A DNA stretch of 64,000 nucleotides from JBQTHD01 sp052390275 (GTDB taxonomy: Bacteria; Actinomycetota; Acidimicrobiia; Acidimicrobiales; AC-14). Below are positions 16,904 through 25,152 of this stretch, piece by piece. The DNA lies in contig JBQTHD010000024.1 in assembly GCA_052390275.1 (NCBI GenBank), positions 1 to 64,000 of the forward strand, read 5' to 3'. Made by a program: the position numbers and the translations under genes. The notes beneath the pieces are model-generated. The model was not told the origin of the DNA. It saw nothing but the letters and a program-made list of their open reading frames with translations, and did not search any database. Position 1 is the first letter of the stretch. The number at the start of each line of letters is the position of its first letter.

Positions 16904-18640
16904 ATGCGCAGTCATTACTGCGGTGAGGTGACCGACGCGGATCTTGGTTCTGCCGTCAGCCTGTGTGGATGGGTGGGTGCCCGTCGGGAGCATGGGGAGC
17001 ACCTGGCCTTCGTGGATCTTCGCGACCACACGGGCGTGATCCAGTGCGTGGTGGACGGCGCCTCCGACCTTCGGAGCGAATACGTGGTTCAGGTCACCGG
17101 GACTGTGCGATCGAGACCCGAGGGTACGGTCAACCCCGGGTTGCGGACAGGTGCCCTGGAGGTGGGGAACTGCCAGGTTCAGGTTCTGTCCGTCGCTCTT
17201 CCGCCGCCGTTCCCGCTCTCGGAACGGGTCGATGCCGACGAGTCACTCCGCCTTCGCCATCGTTACCTGGACCTTCGCCGGCCGGCCATGCAGACCCATC
17301 TGCGGCTTCGGGCGCGCGTGGCCTCCGCCATACGGCGGGCCCTCGAGTCCCAGGGATGCGTGGAGGTGGAAACGCCCATGCTCATGGCCTCCACCCCGGA
17401 AGGCGCGCGCGACTTCGTGGTGCCCTCACGGCTTGCCCCCGGCCGGTTCTATGCCCTGCCCCAGAGCCCGCAGTTGTTCAAGCAGTTGCTGATGGTGGGA
17501 GGGGTGGACCGCTACTACCAGATGGCCCGGTGCATGCGGGATGAGGATCTTCGGGCCGACAGGCAGTTCGAGTTCACCCAGGTTGACGTCGAGGCCAGCT
17601 TCGTCAACCAGAGTGACGTGATGGCGATGATTGATGCGGCGATCGCTGCGGCGGTGAAAGCTGCCGGGGCGATGGACCGGGTGGCTCCGATCACCACACT
17701 CACCTGGGATCAGGCCCAGGACCGGTTCGGGTCGGACAAGCCCGACCTGCGGTTTGGGATGGAGCTGGTGGACCTGACAGCCCTCTTCGCCCGAACCGAA
17801 CTGCGGGCTCTGAGAGCAGAATCGGTCAAGGGGATACTCCTCGGCGGTGGGGCCACCCTGGGAAGGGCGGCGCTGGACCGTCTCACCGATCGGGCTCGTT
17901 CGGCCGGGGCGGGTGGACTCGTCTGGGCCCGGGTGGGAGAGGGCCGAAGCCTTGACTCGCCGGTGGCCAAGTTCCTGGGCGAAGCGGAAACGGCAGGGTT
18001 GATCTCGGCGCTGGGGGCTGGGCCCGGGGATCTGATCCTGGTGGTGGCCGGAGCCCGAGCCGTGGTCAACCGAAGCCTGGGCCTGCTGCGCCTGGACCTG
18101 GGCCGACCGGCGCTGGCGGGTGACGGCCCCCTTCACTTCGTGTGGATCACGGATTTTCCTCTGTTCGAGGCCATGGGTGCTCCCGGTGCCGACGGGCTCG
18201 TCCGGCCACAACCCGCCCATCACCCTTTCACCATGCCCCACCCCGACGATCTCGATCACCTGGAATCCGACCCACTGTCGGTTCGGTCCATGGCCTATGA
18301 CCTGGTCCTCAACGGCTGGGAACTCGGTTCGGGCAGTGTCCGGATCCATCGGGCGGAGATCCAGTCCCGGGTGTTCGATCTGGTGGGCCTGGGCCGGTCC
18401 GAAGCCGCCTCCCGCTTCGGTTTCCTGCTCGAGGCCTTCACCTACGGGGCCCCGCCCCATGCCGGGTTCGCCTTTGGTCTTGACCGTCTGGTGGCCCTTC
18501 TGGCGGGCCAGGAGAACATCCGTGAGGTCATGGCCTTCCCCAAAACCCAGTCCGGTGCCGATCCCCTTACCGGCGCGCCGGGTCCGCTGGATCCGACCCA
18601 GTTGGCCCATCTGGGGCTCAGGCTGGCCCCACCCAGGTAG
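16904..18640 (+). CDS. aspS: Aspartyl-tRNA synthetase (bacterial type)
   Basis: 578 aa from ATG 16904 (MRSHYCGEV), the conserved AspRS start. The OB anticodon-binding domain has LCGWVGARREHGEHLAFVD. Class II motif 2 lies in YYQMARCMRDEDLRADRQ followed by EFTQVDVE, and the GAD insertion domain is at residues about 290-415. Motif 3 is in AGFAFGLDRLVALLAG. Whether it discriminates tRNA-Asp from tRNA-Asn depends on a gatCAB system outside the window. The frame is open far upstream inside hisS, but that part is antisense-like shadow. Confidence 0.95.
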   Translation: MRSHYCGEVTDADLGSAVSLCGWVGARREHGEHLAFVDLRDHTGVIQCVVDGASDLRSEYVVQVTGTVRSRPEGTVNPGLRTGALEVGNCQVQVLSVALPPPFPLSERVDADESLRLRHRYLDLRRPAMQTHLRLRARVASAIRRALESQGCVEVETPMLMASTPEGARDFVVPSRLAPGRFYALPQSPQLFKQLLMVGGVDRYYQMARCMRDEDLRADRQFEFTQVDVEASFVNQSDVMAMIDAAIAAAVKAAGAMDRVAPITTLTWDQAQDRFGSDKPDLRFGMELVDLTALFARTELRALRAESVKGILLGGGATLGRAALDRLTDRARSAGAGGLVWARVGEGRSLDSPVAKFLGEAETAGLISALGAGPGDLILVVAGARAVVNRSLGLLRLDLGRPALAGDGPLHFVWITDFPLFEAMGAPGADGLVRPQPAHHPFTMPHPDDLDHLESDPLSVRSMAYDLVLNGWELGSGSVRIHRAEIQSRVFDLVGLGRSEAASRFGFLLEAFTYGAPPHAGFAFGLDRLVALLAGQENIREVMAFPKTQSGADPLTGAPGPLDPTQLAHLGLRLAPPR

Positions 18641-18775
18641 TCGATCAACTGGTACTGACGTGGTGCTGCCCGCGCACCCGTTTCATACAGGAGCCCTACG
18701 TCGGGACCGGCAGGAACAGTTGCCGCCTTCCGGCCGGCCAACCGGATGGTCGGCCGACCGGAGGACGAGATTGTG

Positions 18776-19693
18776 CTACCCGGCCAGGCCCCGAAGTTCG
18801 ATGGAGAAGGGGGTCGAACCCAAGACGGTGGCCGCTCCGGTAGCCAGATCGACCTCCACCAGTTGTGCGTTGCGACGACCCTGGCGGGTGACGGTGGCGA
18901 AGGCCCGGTTGCCCACGATGTCGAAGCCAGCCACAGCGTTGACGTTGATGCCCAGCGGTCCCACTTCGACCAGAGTGCCGTTGTTGGGCGGGTTCTGGAT
19001 GACCAGCAGATCGCGTTTGGTGTCGATGTCGTAGAGGGTGGTGGTGGCGGGCGGCGTGGCGCTCACCTGGCTGTTGGTGTAACCCGCGGCCGCCACACCC
19101 ACCGCGGCCACCGCGGCCACGTTCAGCGCTCCGTCGGTGAAGGTGTCACCGGCGAGCAGCGCGGGCCCGGTGGCCGGGGTCCGGTCCGAGGGAATGGCCC
19201 GCAGGTTCTGCCCCGTGTTGCTCACGATGCGCAGAGCATCGGGAACAGGGTTGAAGTCCACGCCGAACTCGGTCCCGGACAACACGATGGGGCCGCCCCG
19301 GGGCGAGGTGGCGGTGGGAGCACCCACCAGAGTGGCCACCCGGGTGGCGGCGCCGCTTCCGGTGTCGATGATGTAAAGCGTGGCCGTGGTGCCCTTACGG
19401 CCCACCCCGAACATCTCGCCCGTTTTGGGGCGACGGTCGATACCGATGAGCTTCTCGCCGCGGGCAAGGCCGGTTACGTCGATGATCCTCACCGGCAGCG
19501 ACGGCACCGCCGAGTTGAAGCGGATCAATTCGTTGTCGCGCGTCAGTCCGAAGAGAGTCTGTCCCCCGGGCCGGCCGACGGTGATGGCGGCCTCGATCTC
19601 AGCGTCGATGTCGATGGTGATGGCCTGGGCCGGATTGGCCACGGCCAACGTGGCCACGGTCGCCGCCACCAGAGTCTTGATGGTTCGTCCCAT
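18776..19693 (-). CDS. Secreted DUF4394 protein
   Basis: 305 aa with a clear Sec signal peptide (TLVAATVATLAVANPAQA). The rest has DUF4394 motifs: LFGLTRDNELIRF, GEKLIGIDRRPKTGEMFGVG, GVDFNPVPDALRIVSN and GQNLRAIP. DUF4394 is thought to form a beta-propeller-like extracellular fold; no enzymatic function is established. It stands alone, convergent with aspS and divergent from serA. There are no Cys or membrane anchors in the mature part. Confidence 0.85.
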   Translation of the reverse strand: MGRTIKTLVAATVATLAVANPAQAITIDIDAEIEAAITVGRPGGQTLFGLTRDNELIRFNSAVPSLPVRIIDVTGLARGEKLIGIDRRPKTGEMFGVGRKGTTATLYIIDTGSGAATRVATLVGAPTATSPRGGPIVLSGTEFGVDFNPVPDALRIVSNTGQNLRAIPSDRTPATGPALLAGDTFTDGALNVAAVAAVGVAAAGYTNSQVSATPPATTTLYDIDTKRDLLVIQNPPNNGTLVEVGPLGINVNAVAGFDIVGNRAFATVTRQGRRNAQLVEVDLATGAATVLGSTPFSIELRGLAG

Positions 19694-19862
19694 TGTTCGA
19701 TGATCCCCAGTATTTTCATGCCTGCCGGACGATACCTTCGACCCTCGGTAGTATTTCGACTCTCCAGGAGATAACGGATGATGACGGGCCGGCCACGATT
19801 GCGTGCCGGGTAGGTGCTGGCGCTTTCACGCCGGTCAGAGCGGTGTGCGAGGATCGACCCCC

Positions 19863-21428
19863 GTGGCCCGGGTACTGGTGTGCGAACAGTTGGCGTCTCG
19901 AGGACTCGAACGCATGGCCGCTGCCGGTCACGCCGTCGACGTCCGCCTCGGTATGTCACCGGACGAGTTGACAGAGGTCGTCCCGGGCGCCGCTGCCATG
20001 GTGGTTCGGTCCGAGACCCAGGTGAACGCCGCAGTGCTGGCCGCCGGGCGGGACCTGGTGGTCGTGGGCCGGGCGGGCATCGGGCTGGACAACGTCGACG
20101 TACCCGAGGCCACCCGCCGGGGAGTGATGGTGGCCAACGCCCCCCAGTCGAACATCCTGTCCGCCGCCGAGCACGCCATGGCACTGCTGTTGTCCCAGGC
20201 CCGCAACATCCCCCAGGCCCACCGGGCGCTGGTGGGGGGAGCATGGCAGCGCTCGCGATGGGAGGGCGTCGAGCTTCACGGCAAAACACTGGGGGTTCTT
20301 GGCCTGGGTCGGATCGGGTCGCTCGTGGCCCAGCGGGCTCTGGCCTTCGGGATGAAGTTGCTGGCCCATGATCCCTACGTCTCAACCGAGCGGGCCCGGC
20401 AACTCGGGATCGAGATAGTGAGCCTGGACCGGTTGGTGGCCATGTCGGACTTTTTGACCATCCACCTTCCACGGAACGCCGAGACGATCGGACTCGTCGG
20501 TGACGATCTTTTGTCTGGCGCCCGCCCCGGGCTTCGGATCATCAACACCTCGCGGGGCGGGATCGTCGACGAAGCCGCCCTGGCCCGGGCCATCGTTGCC
20601 GGCCGGGTGGGGGGCGCGGCCCTGGACGTCTTCGCTACCGAGCCGACCACCGAATCCCCGCTGTTCGAACTCGATCAGGTGGTGGTCACACCCCACCTCG
20701 GGGCCAGTACAGCCGAGGCCCAGGACAAGGCGGGCGAGACCATCGCCGAGCAGGTCGTTCTGGCTCTGGCCGGGGACTTCGTTCCCTATGCAGTCAACGT
20801 CGAAGCCAGCGAAGTTTCCGAAACGGTCAGGCCATTCCTGCCCCTGGCTGAACGACTCGGTCGCCTGCTGGGCCTGCTCAATGAGTCACTTCCCTCGGAA
20901 CTAGCGGTCAGCTTCCAGGGCCGCCTCGCCGACTACGACACCCGGATCCTCAGCCTCGCGGTCCTCAAGGGATTGCTTGGGGTGGGCAGCGAGGAGCCGG
21001 TCAGCTACGTCAACGCCCCGGGCCTGGCCGCCGTTCGGGGCCTGGAGATGAGCGAGAGTCGTACCGCTGCGGCCCATGACTACGTGAACCTGGTAGAGGT
21101 CCGCGGCGGCGGACATTCCCTGGCCGCCACCCTGTTTGGGCTTCGCGACGAGGCCCGCCTGGTGATGGTGGACGACCACGCGGTGGACATTCCCCCGGCC
21201 GGGCACATGCTGGTGGTGCGAAACGACGACCGTCCCGGCATGATCGGACGGGTGGGGGCGGCCCTGGGGGCGGCGGGGGTCAACATCGCCGATATGGACG
21301 TGGGCAGAGCCGCGTCGGGCGAGGCTGCACTGATGGTCCTGGCTACCGATCAACCGGTGCCGCCCCCGGTGATCGAGTTGTTGCGGGCCGAGCCCGGAAT
21401 TCTTCATGTTCACGCCGTGAGCGCCTGA
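19863..21428 (+). CDS. serA: D-3-phosphoglycerate dehydrogenase
   Basis: 521 aa from GTG 19863 (MARVLVCEQL). This is the first enzyme of serine synthesis. The D-2-hydroxyacid dehydrogenase signatures are GRAGIGLDNVDVPEATRRGV, the NAD-binding LGVLGLGRIGSLVAQRA and INTSRGGIVDEAAL. Catalytic His lies in VTPHLGASTAEAQ. Residues about 310-440 form the intervening regulatory (ASB) domain and the last 75 the ACT domain (VRNDDRPGMIGRVGAALG), as in the long actinobacterial form that can be inhibited by serine. leuA follows on the same strand after a small opposing gene. Confidence 0.95.
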   Translation: MARVLVCEQLASRGLERMAAAGHAVDVRLGMSPDELTEVVPGAAAMVVRSETQVNAAVLAAGRDLVVVGRAGIGLDNVDVPEATRRGVMVANAPQSNILSAAEHAMALLLSQARNIPQAHRALVGGAWQRSRWEGVELHGKTLGVLGLGRIGSLVAQRALAFGMKLLAHDPYVSTERARQLGIEIVSLDRLVAMSDFLTIHLPRNAETIGLVGDDLLSGARPGLRIINTSRGGIVDEAALARAIVAGRVGGAALDVFATEPTTESPLFELDQVVVTPHLGASTAEAQDKAGETIAEQVVLALAGDFVPYAVNVEASEVSETVRPFLPLAERLGRLLGLLNESLPSELAVSFQGRLADYDTRILSLAVLKGLLGVGSEEPVSYVNAPGLAAVRGLEMSESRTAAAHDYVNLVEVRGGGHSLAATLFGLRDEARLVMVDDHAVDIPPAGHMLVVRNDDRPGMIGRVGAALGAAGVNIADMDVGRAASGEAALMVLATDQPVPPPVIELLRAEPGILHVHAVSA

Positions 21429-21467
21429 GGACTCGGGTGCCGGCCCCTGCCGACAGGTTCGGCGGGG

Positions 21468-21782
21468 TTAGTTGAGGTCTTCGCCGTCCACTACGGGAAC
21501 CTCGGTGGTGGGTTCCTCCGGGTGCTCGGATGCGTCGTCGATCGCAGAGGAAATCGTCGGCTTCGACGGTGGGCGCGGTGCTGGCGGGGTCGAGCCCGAA
21601 GGAGGCCGGACGGTAATTCCGTGGACCTCGGGCTCCAGGCGCCGCATGGGGGCCGAGCGACCAGCCAGCCGCTTCCACAGCGCCCAGCCGGCGGAGGCCA
21701 CCAGGCCCAGTCGAACAAGCCGGGCCAGCCACCGGCCCAGCCCCCGGGGATGCGAGCGACACTTCATGGGTGATTGCGGCAT
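21468..21782 (-). CDS. Small hypothetical protein with one possible membrane segment
   Basis: 104 aa. It starts MPQSPMKCRS; an internal Met at position 6 is an alternative start. A hydrophobic stretch LVRLGLVASAGWALW precedes a basic patch, and the C-terminal half is Pro/Ser/Glu-rich and acidic. No family is recognised. It lies between serA and leuA on the opposite strand, starting close to the leu promoter. It could be spurious, but the membrane-plus-basic pattern is not typical of antisense shadow. Confidence 0.45.
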   Translation of the reverse strand: MPQSPMKCRSHPRGLGRWLARLVRLGLVASAGWALWKRLAGRSAPMRRLEPEVHGITVRPPSGSTPPAPRPPSKPTISSAIDDASEHPEEPTTEVPVVDGEDLN

Positions 21783-21798
21783 TGGTGGGCAAAACTAC

Positions 21799-21826
21799 TT
21801 GACCGGCTTGGATCGGCAGTTATCAT
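21799..21826 (+). promoter_or_regulatory. Promoter of the leuA attenuator transcript
   Basis: TTGACC at 21799-21804 and TATCAT at 21821-21826 are separated by 16 bp, a good sigma-70-type promoter. Initiation 7-9 nt after TATCAT falls on or next to the ATG at 21835, so the leader peptide mRNA would be leaderless. Confidence 0.7.
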
Positions 21827-21834
21827 CAGCGGCG

Positions 21835-21894
21835 ATGTCGAGTCCCGACCCCCGCACCGAGTGCACGTCCCGCCGCCACCTCCTCCTTACCTGA
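21835..21894 (+). CDS. leuL: Leucine leader peptide of leuA attenuator
   Basis: 19 codons: MSSPDPRTECTSRRHLLLT. Three consecutive Leu codons (CTC CTC CTT) lie just before the last residue. A stable hairpin starts at the stop codon and an intrinsic terminator follows, upstream of leuA. This is the layout of ribosome-mediated transcription attenuation; leucine leader peptides ahead of leuA are known in other actinobacteria. The promoter places the transcription start at the ATG. Confidence 0.8.
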   Translation: MSSPDPRTECTSRRHLLLT

Positions 21895-21918
21895 GGCGGG
21901 CGCCTCCGGGTGCTCGCC
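21895..21918 (+). promoter_or_regulatory. Attenuator hairpin directly after the leader peptide
   Basis: GGCGGGCGCC (21895-21904) pairs with GGTGCTCGCC (21909-21918) over 10 positions including two G-U pairs, with a TCCG loop. It begins at the base after the leader stop codon. GAGGCGGG at 21893-21900 can instead pair with CTCGCCTC at 21922-21929, which would break both this hairpin and the terminator, a candidate antiterminator. How ribosome position selects between them cannot be settled by eye. Confidence 0.6.
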
Positions 21919-21925
21919 GTTCTCG

Positions 21926-21956
21926 CCTCTCGCGCCTTCGGGCCGAGAGGTTTTTT
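21926..21956 (+). terminator. Intrinsic terminator of the leu attenuator
   Basis: CCTCTCG and CGAGAGG form a 7-bp stem extended by GCC/GGC around a TTCG tetraloop with one bulged C. Six T residues (21951-21956) follow. It lies between the leader peptide and leuA. Confidence 0.85.
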
Positions 21957-22020
21957 GTTTCCCCTCTCTTGACAGCTTTCGGTTTCGCCAGCCACCGTCA
22001 ACCCTCCCAGGGAGCCAGCC

Positions 22021-23634
22021 ATGACCGCCGCAGTACAGCCCGGTAGGACCGCTCAACCAGACCCGTCACAGCCTGGCTCGTCGGCGCCCGACCTGGCCCG
22101 AATCGTGATCTTCGACACGACCCTCAGGGACGGTGAGCAGTCACCGGGGATCTCGCTGGACGCGGCCGAGAAACTCGAGATCGCCGAACAGTTGGCCCGA
22201 CTCGGGGTCGACTACATCGAAGCCGGGTTCCCGGTGGCCAGCCAGGGCGACTTCGAGGCGGTCCAGGGAATTGCCCGGACGGTGCGGGGGCCGGTCATCG
22301 CCGGGTTGTCCCGAACCCAGCGGGCCGACGTCGATCGATGCTGGGACGCGCTGCGCGATGCGGAAGCCGCCCGCATCCATGTGTTCATCTCCACCTCGCC
22401 CCAGCACCTGGAGCACATGCTGCGCATGGACCAGGCGCAGGTGATCGAGGCCACCCGCGCCGGAGTGTCCCGGGCTCGGGAGCACACGCCCGACGTGGAG
22501 TTCAGCCCCCAGGACGCCACCCGCACGCCGCTTGACTTCATGATCGAGGTGTTGTCGGCGGCAGTGGAGGCCGGGGCGACCACCTTGAATATTCCCGACA
22601 CGGTGGGTTACGGGATTCCCTGGGACTTCGGGGCCCTGATCCAGTACATCCGCCGGGAGGTCCCGGGCGACTACGTCACCTCGGTTCACTGCCACAACGA
22701 TCTGGGTCTGGCCACGGCCAACTCCCTGGCGGGTGTCGCTGCCGGCGCCCGCCAGGTGGAGGTTTGCGTCAATGGCCTCGGGGAGCGGGCCGGCAACGCC
22801 GCGCTGGAGGAGGTGGTGATGGCTCTGGCCATCCGCCCCGACCAGTTCCCCGGCCTGTCCACCCGGGTCAACACCTCGGAGCTGGCCCGGACCAGTCGCC
22901 TCGTCAGTCGCCTCACCGGCTATCCCGTCCAGTACAACAAGGCGGTGGTGGGGCGGAACGCCTTCGCTCACGAGTCCGGCATTCACCAGCACGGGGTGTT
23001 GGCGGACCGGATCACGTACGAGATCATCGACGCGGCCTCGGTGGGCCAGGTCGGAAGCCAGATCGTGCTGGGGAAGCACTCCGGTCGGCACGCCTTCGCC
23101 GACACCCTGACCCGGATGGGCCTCAGGGTTTCACCCGACGTCTTGTCAACTGCCTTTGCCCGTTTCAAGGAGCTGGCCGACCGCAAGGTGGAGATCACCG
23201 ATGCCGACCTCGAAGCCATCGTGGCCGAGGAGCTGGGCACCCGGCTGGAGTCGGCCTTCAGCCTGGTGTCTTTGGAGGTGACCGGCGGGACGGTGGGGGT
23301 TCCCCGAGCTCGGGTGGTCGTGGATTCCGAGGGCACCAAGACCGACGCCGAATCAGAAGGCGACGGAATGATCGACGCCGCCTGCCGCGCCCTGCGCAAG
23401 GCAACTGGAGTTGACGGTGCACTCACGGGATTCAACGTCTCCGCTGTCACCGGGGGTGTCGACGCCCTGGGGGACGTCATCGTTCAACTGGAGGCCGACG
23501 GGGTGAGGGTCTCGGGCCGCGGGGTGTCCACCGACGTGGTGGAGGCATCGGCCCGGGCCTACCTGAGCGCAGTCAACAAGGTCATGCGGGTGCGAGCCCG
23601 AACCGAGAAGCGTCAAGCCGAGATCGGTCCGTAA
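22021..23634 (+). CDS. leuA: 2-Isopropylmalate synthase
   Basis: 537 aa. It condenses 2-oxoisovalerate with acetyl-CoA, the first committed step of leucine synthesis. Signatures are FDTTLRDGEQSPGISL, NIPDTVGYGIP and the metal-binding HCHNDLGLATAN. RNAFAHESGIHQHGVL and LGKHSGRHAF follow, then a C-terminal leucine-binding regulatory domain. This is the LeuA type 1 form (E. coli-like), shorter than the LeuA2 form of mycobacteria. A GGGAG lies upstream. Expression is probably controlled by the leader peptide attenuator, in addition to feedback by leucine. Confidence 0.93.
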   Translation: MTAAVQPGRTAQPDPSQPGSSAPDLARIVIFDTTLRDGEQSPGISLDAAEKLEIAEQLARLGVDYIEAGFPVASQGDFEAVQGIARTVRGPVIAGLSRTQRADVDRCWDALRDAEAARIHVFISTSPQHLEHMLRMDQAQVIEATRAGVSRAREHTPDVEFSPQDATRTPLDFMIEVLSAAVEAGATTLNIPDTVGYGIPWDFGALIQYIRREVPGDYVTSVHCHNDLGLATANSLAGVAAGARQVEVCVNGLGERAGNAALEEVVMALAIRPDQFPGLSTRVNTSELARTSRLVSRLTGYPVQYNKAVVGRNAFAHESGIHQHGVLADRITYEIIDAASVGQVGSQIVLGKHSGRHAFADTLTRMGLRVSPDVLSTAFARFKELADRKVEITDADLEAIVAEELGTRLESAFSLVSLEVTGGTVGVPRARVVVDSEGTKTDAESEGDGMIDAACRALRKATGVDGALTGFNVSAVTGGVDALGDVIVQLEADGVRVSGRGVSTDVVEASARAYLSAVNKVMRVRARTEKRQAEIGP

Positions 23635-23697
23635 ACAATCGCTGTCCATTGCATCCAGACCCGATCCGCATGTTGTCCCCGGCTACATGACGCGGGC

Positions 23698-24414
23698 TCA
23701 GTCCGAGCTGGTGGTGGGTGCCACCGAACCGGTGGCATCGACCAGGCGGTCCACGTAGTCCCCGCCTATGGCGTCGAGTCCCATGCGGGCCAGGCTGAGG
23801 ATGATCCTTTCGTGCTGAGCGTCGAAGGCCACGCACTGGCGACCGAACCGACCGAACAGGGCCACCAGGCCGCCGCTCCAATCGTCGTGGGGCATGATCA
23901 GGGCGTCGATGCCCAGCGCGGACAGTTCCGCTGCTCGTCGCTCGGGACCCTGGCGCATCTGCCCAAGGCGGGCCCGGTTGAGCAGGCGGAGCGCGGGGTG
24001 GGAGTCGCGCCATACCGCCAGCGCGGCGGTGTCGGGATGGACCAGCCACAGGGCGTCCTCCCGGCCCAGGCCCCGGGCCACCTCCACGGCGGGGTCGACG
24101 GCCCCGGCGTTGCCCACCTCGGCCAGCAGTGGGCGCCCGGCCAGCAGGGAGATGAGGTCGGCCAGGCTCATCTGGCCCTGGACCTGACACTCCTCGAGGG
24201 TCGCGTCGGCCACCTCCACCCGCCGTCGCCTCCGGCGGACCCGGCCGTCTCCCCCTACCACCGGTACTCCGTCGGCGGTGATCCACAGGGCACTGGACAC
24301 CGCCCCCGCCCCCAGTCGCAGAGCCAGCAGGAAAGCTTCTGCTCCGTCGGCCCGGGAGTGCCCGCTCGCGCCGCCCTGGGCGACCAGCAGGGGGCGACCG
24401 CCTGGACCCCTCAT
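23698..24414 (-). CDS. GDPD-fold protein lacking catalytic residues
   Basis: 238 aa from ATG 24414; the frame extends 30 codons upstream with low-quality sequence. The layout follows glycerophosphodiester phosphodiesterases: PLLVAQGGASGHSRADGAEAF matches the usual AHRG(A/G) entry, and TADGVPVVGGDGRV the DGVPVVxHD strand. The catalytic His-Arg is replaced by Gln-Gly, the E-x-D metal pair (usually ELDV) is absent, and the second catalytic His is Gly. It is therefore probably not a phosphodiesterase and may bind a ligand or partner. An intact GDPD is encoded at 29029-29796. Confidence 0.65.
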   Translation of the reverse strand: MRGPGGRPLLVAQGGASGHSRADGAEAFLLALRLGAGAVSSALWITADGVPVVGGDGRVRRRRRRVEVADATLEECQVQGQMSLADLISLLAGRPLLAEVGNAGAVDPAVEVARGLGREDALWLVHPDTAALAVWRDSHPALRLLNRARLGQMRQGPERRAAELSALGIDALIMPHDDWSGGLVALFGRFGRQCVAFDAQHERIILSLARMGLDAIGGDYVDRLVDATGSVAPTTSSD

Positions 24415-24550
24415 ATGTGGATCGCTCTGGGGCGTACGCTCGCCTTGCGGGGTGGGGTGGGCCTCATGGGTGCGGCAAGCGTAGGGCCGAGGTCGCGACA
24501 TCACGCAGCGATCGCCTATCGGCCGGATAGGAAGTACGACGATCGCGCAT

Positions 24551-24556
24551 TAGGTT
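24551..24556 (+). promoter_or_regulatory. Possible -10 element for leaderless transcript upstream of tatA
   Basis: TAGGTT lies 7 nt before the ATG at 24564, placing the transcription start on or next to the start codon. Confidence 0.4.
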
Positions 24557-24563
24557 CTGAGCC

Positions 24564-24767
24564 ATGAACGGGTGGGTCATCGCCGCAGTGGCCGTCGGAC
24601 TGGTTTCGGTCGGGATTCTCGGCTTCACCCTGGTGAAGCTGGCCCGAGCCCTCAAGGCCGTCCAGCGAGGTCTGGACGAACTGGCCAACGTCGTGCCCGC
24701 GGCCCGCCGGGTTTCCGGTGGGTTTGGCCCCGGTCGTTCGTCAATGGGTCAGTTCCGCAACAACTAA
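24564..24767 (+). CDS. Small single-pass membrane protein upstream of tatA
   Basis: 67 aa. One N-terminal membrane segment (VIAAVAVGLVSVGILGFTLV) is followed by a basic amphipathic helix with KLARALKAVQRGLDELANVV, then a Gly/Arg tail. The layout resembles a small TatB-like or scaffold protein but without the TatA/B FGPxxLP motif. It is 14 nt before tatA and probably co-transcribed with tatA-tatC-helY. Function unknown. Confidence 0.6.
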   Translation: MNGWVIAAVAVGLVSVGILGFTLVKLARALKAVQRGLDELANVVPAARRVSGGFGPGRSSMGQFRNN

Positions 24768-24781
24768 GCACTCCTTCCAAC

Positions 24782-25144
24782 ATGCCGTCGACCCTCGGTC
24801 CCGGTGAACTCCTGGTGGTCGCCGTTTTCGCCCTCATAGTTCTCGGGCCAAACCGCCTGCCCGGGGCCGCCCGAAAGCTGGGCGAGACCCTGGCCGAGGT
24901 GCGCCGCTGGTCAGCCAACATCCGCCAGGAGATCGACGACGCAATCTCTTCGGATTCCGTTTCCTCCGGTCAGACGCCCGAAGGGGTCGCACCGGGCAAG
25001 GGGGACATTCCCCTGATCCCCCGAACTCCCACCCCCTTGGCCACCCCGGCGAACACCGCGGTGACCGCCCCGGTGACCACCTCCGGGGACGACGCCCGCG
25101 CGCGGGTTCGGGTCGAGACTCCTCCTGAACCGGACAGCCAGTAG
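24782..25144 (+). CDS. tatA: Twin-arginine translocase TatA/TatB family protein
   Basis: 120 aa from ATG 24782. GPGELLVVAVFALIVLGPNRL carries the membrane segment and the Gly-Pro hinge, followed by an amphipathic helix (RKLGETLAEVRRWSANIRQE). The Glu after the first Gly-Pro is typical of TatB as well as some TatA, so the subtype is uncertain. The C-tail is Pro/Thr-rich and disordered. It sits 8 nt before tatC. A Tat-type signal is seen on the ferritin-like protein at 45164-45871. Confidence 0.85.
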   Translation: MPSTLGPGELLVVAVFALIVLGPNRLPGAARKLGETLAEVRRWSANIRQEIDDAISSDSVSSGQTPEGVAPGKGDIPLIPRTPTPLATPANTAVTAPVTTSGDDARARVRVETPPEPDSQ

Positions 25145-25152
25145 AAGCGTTG

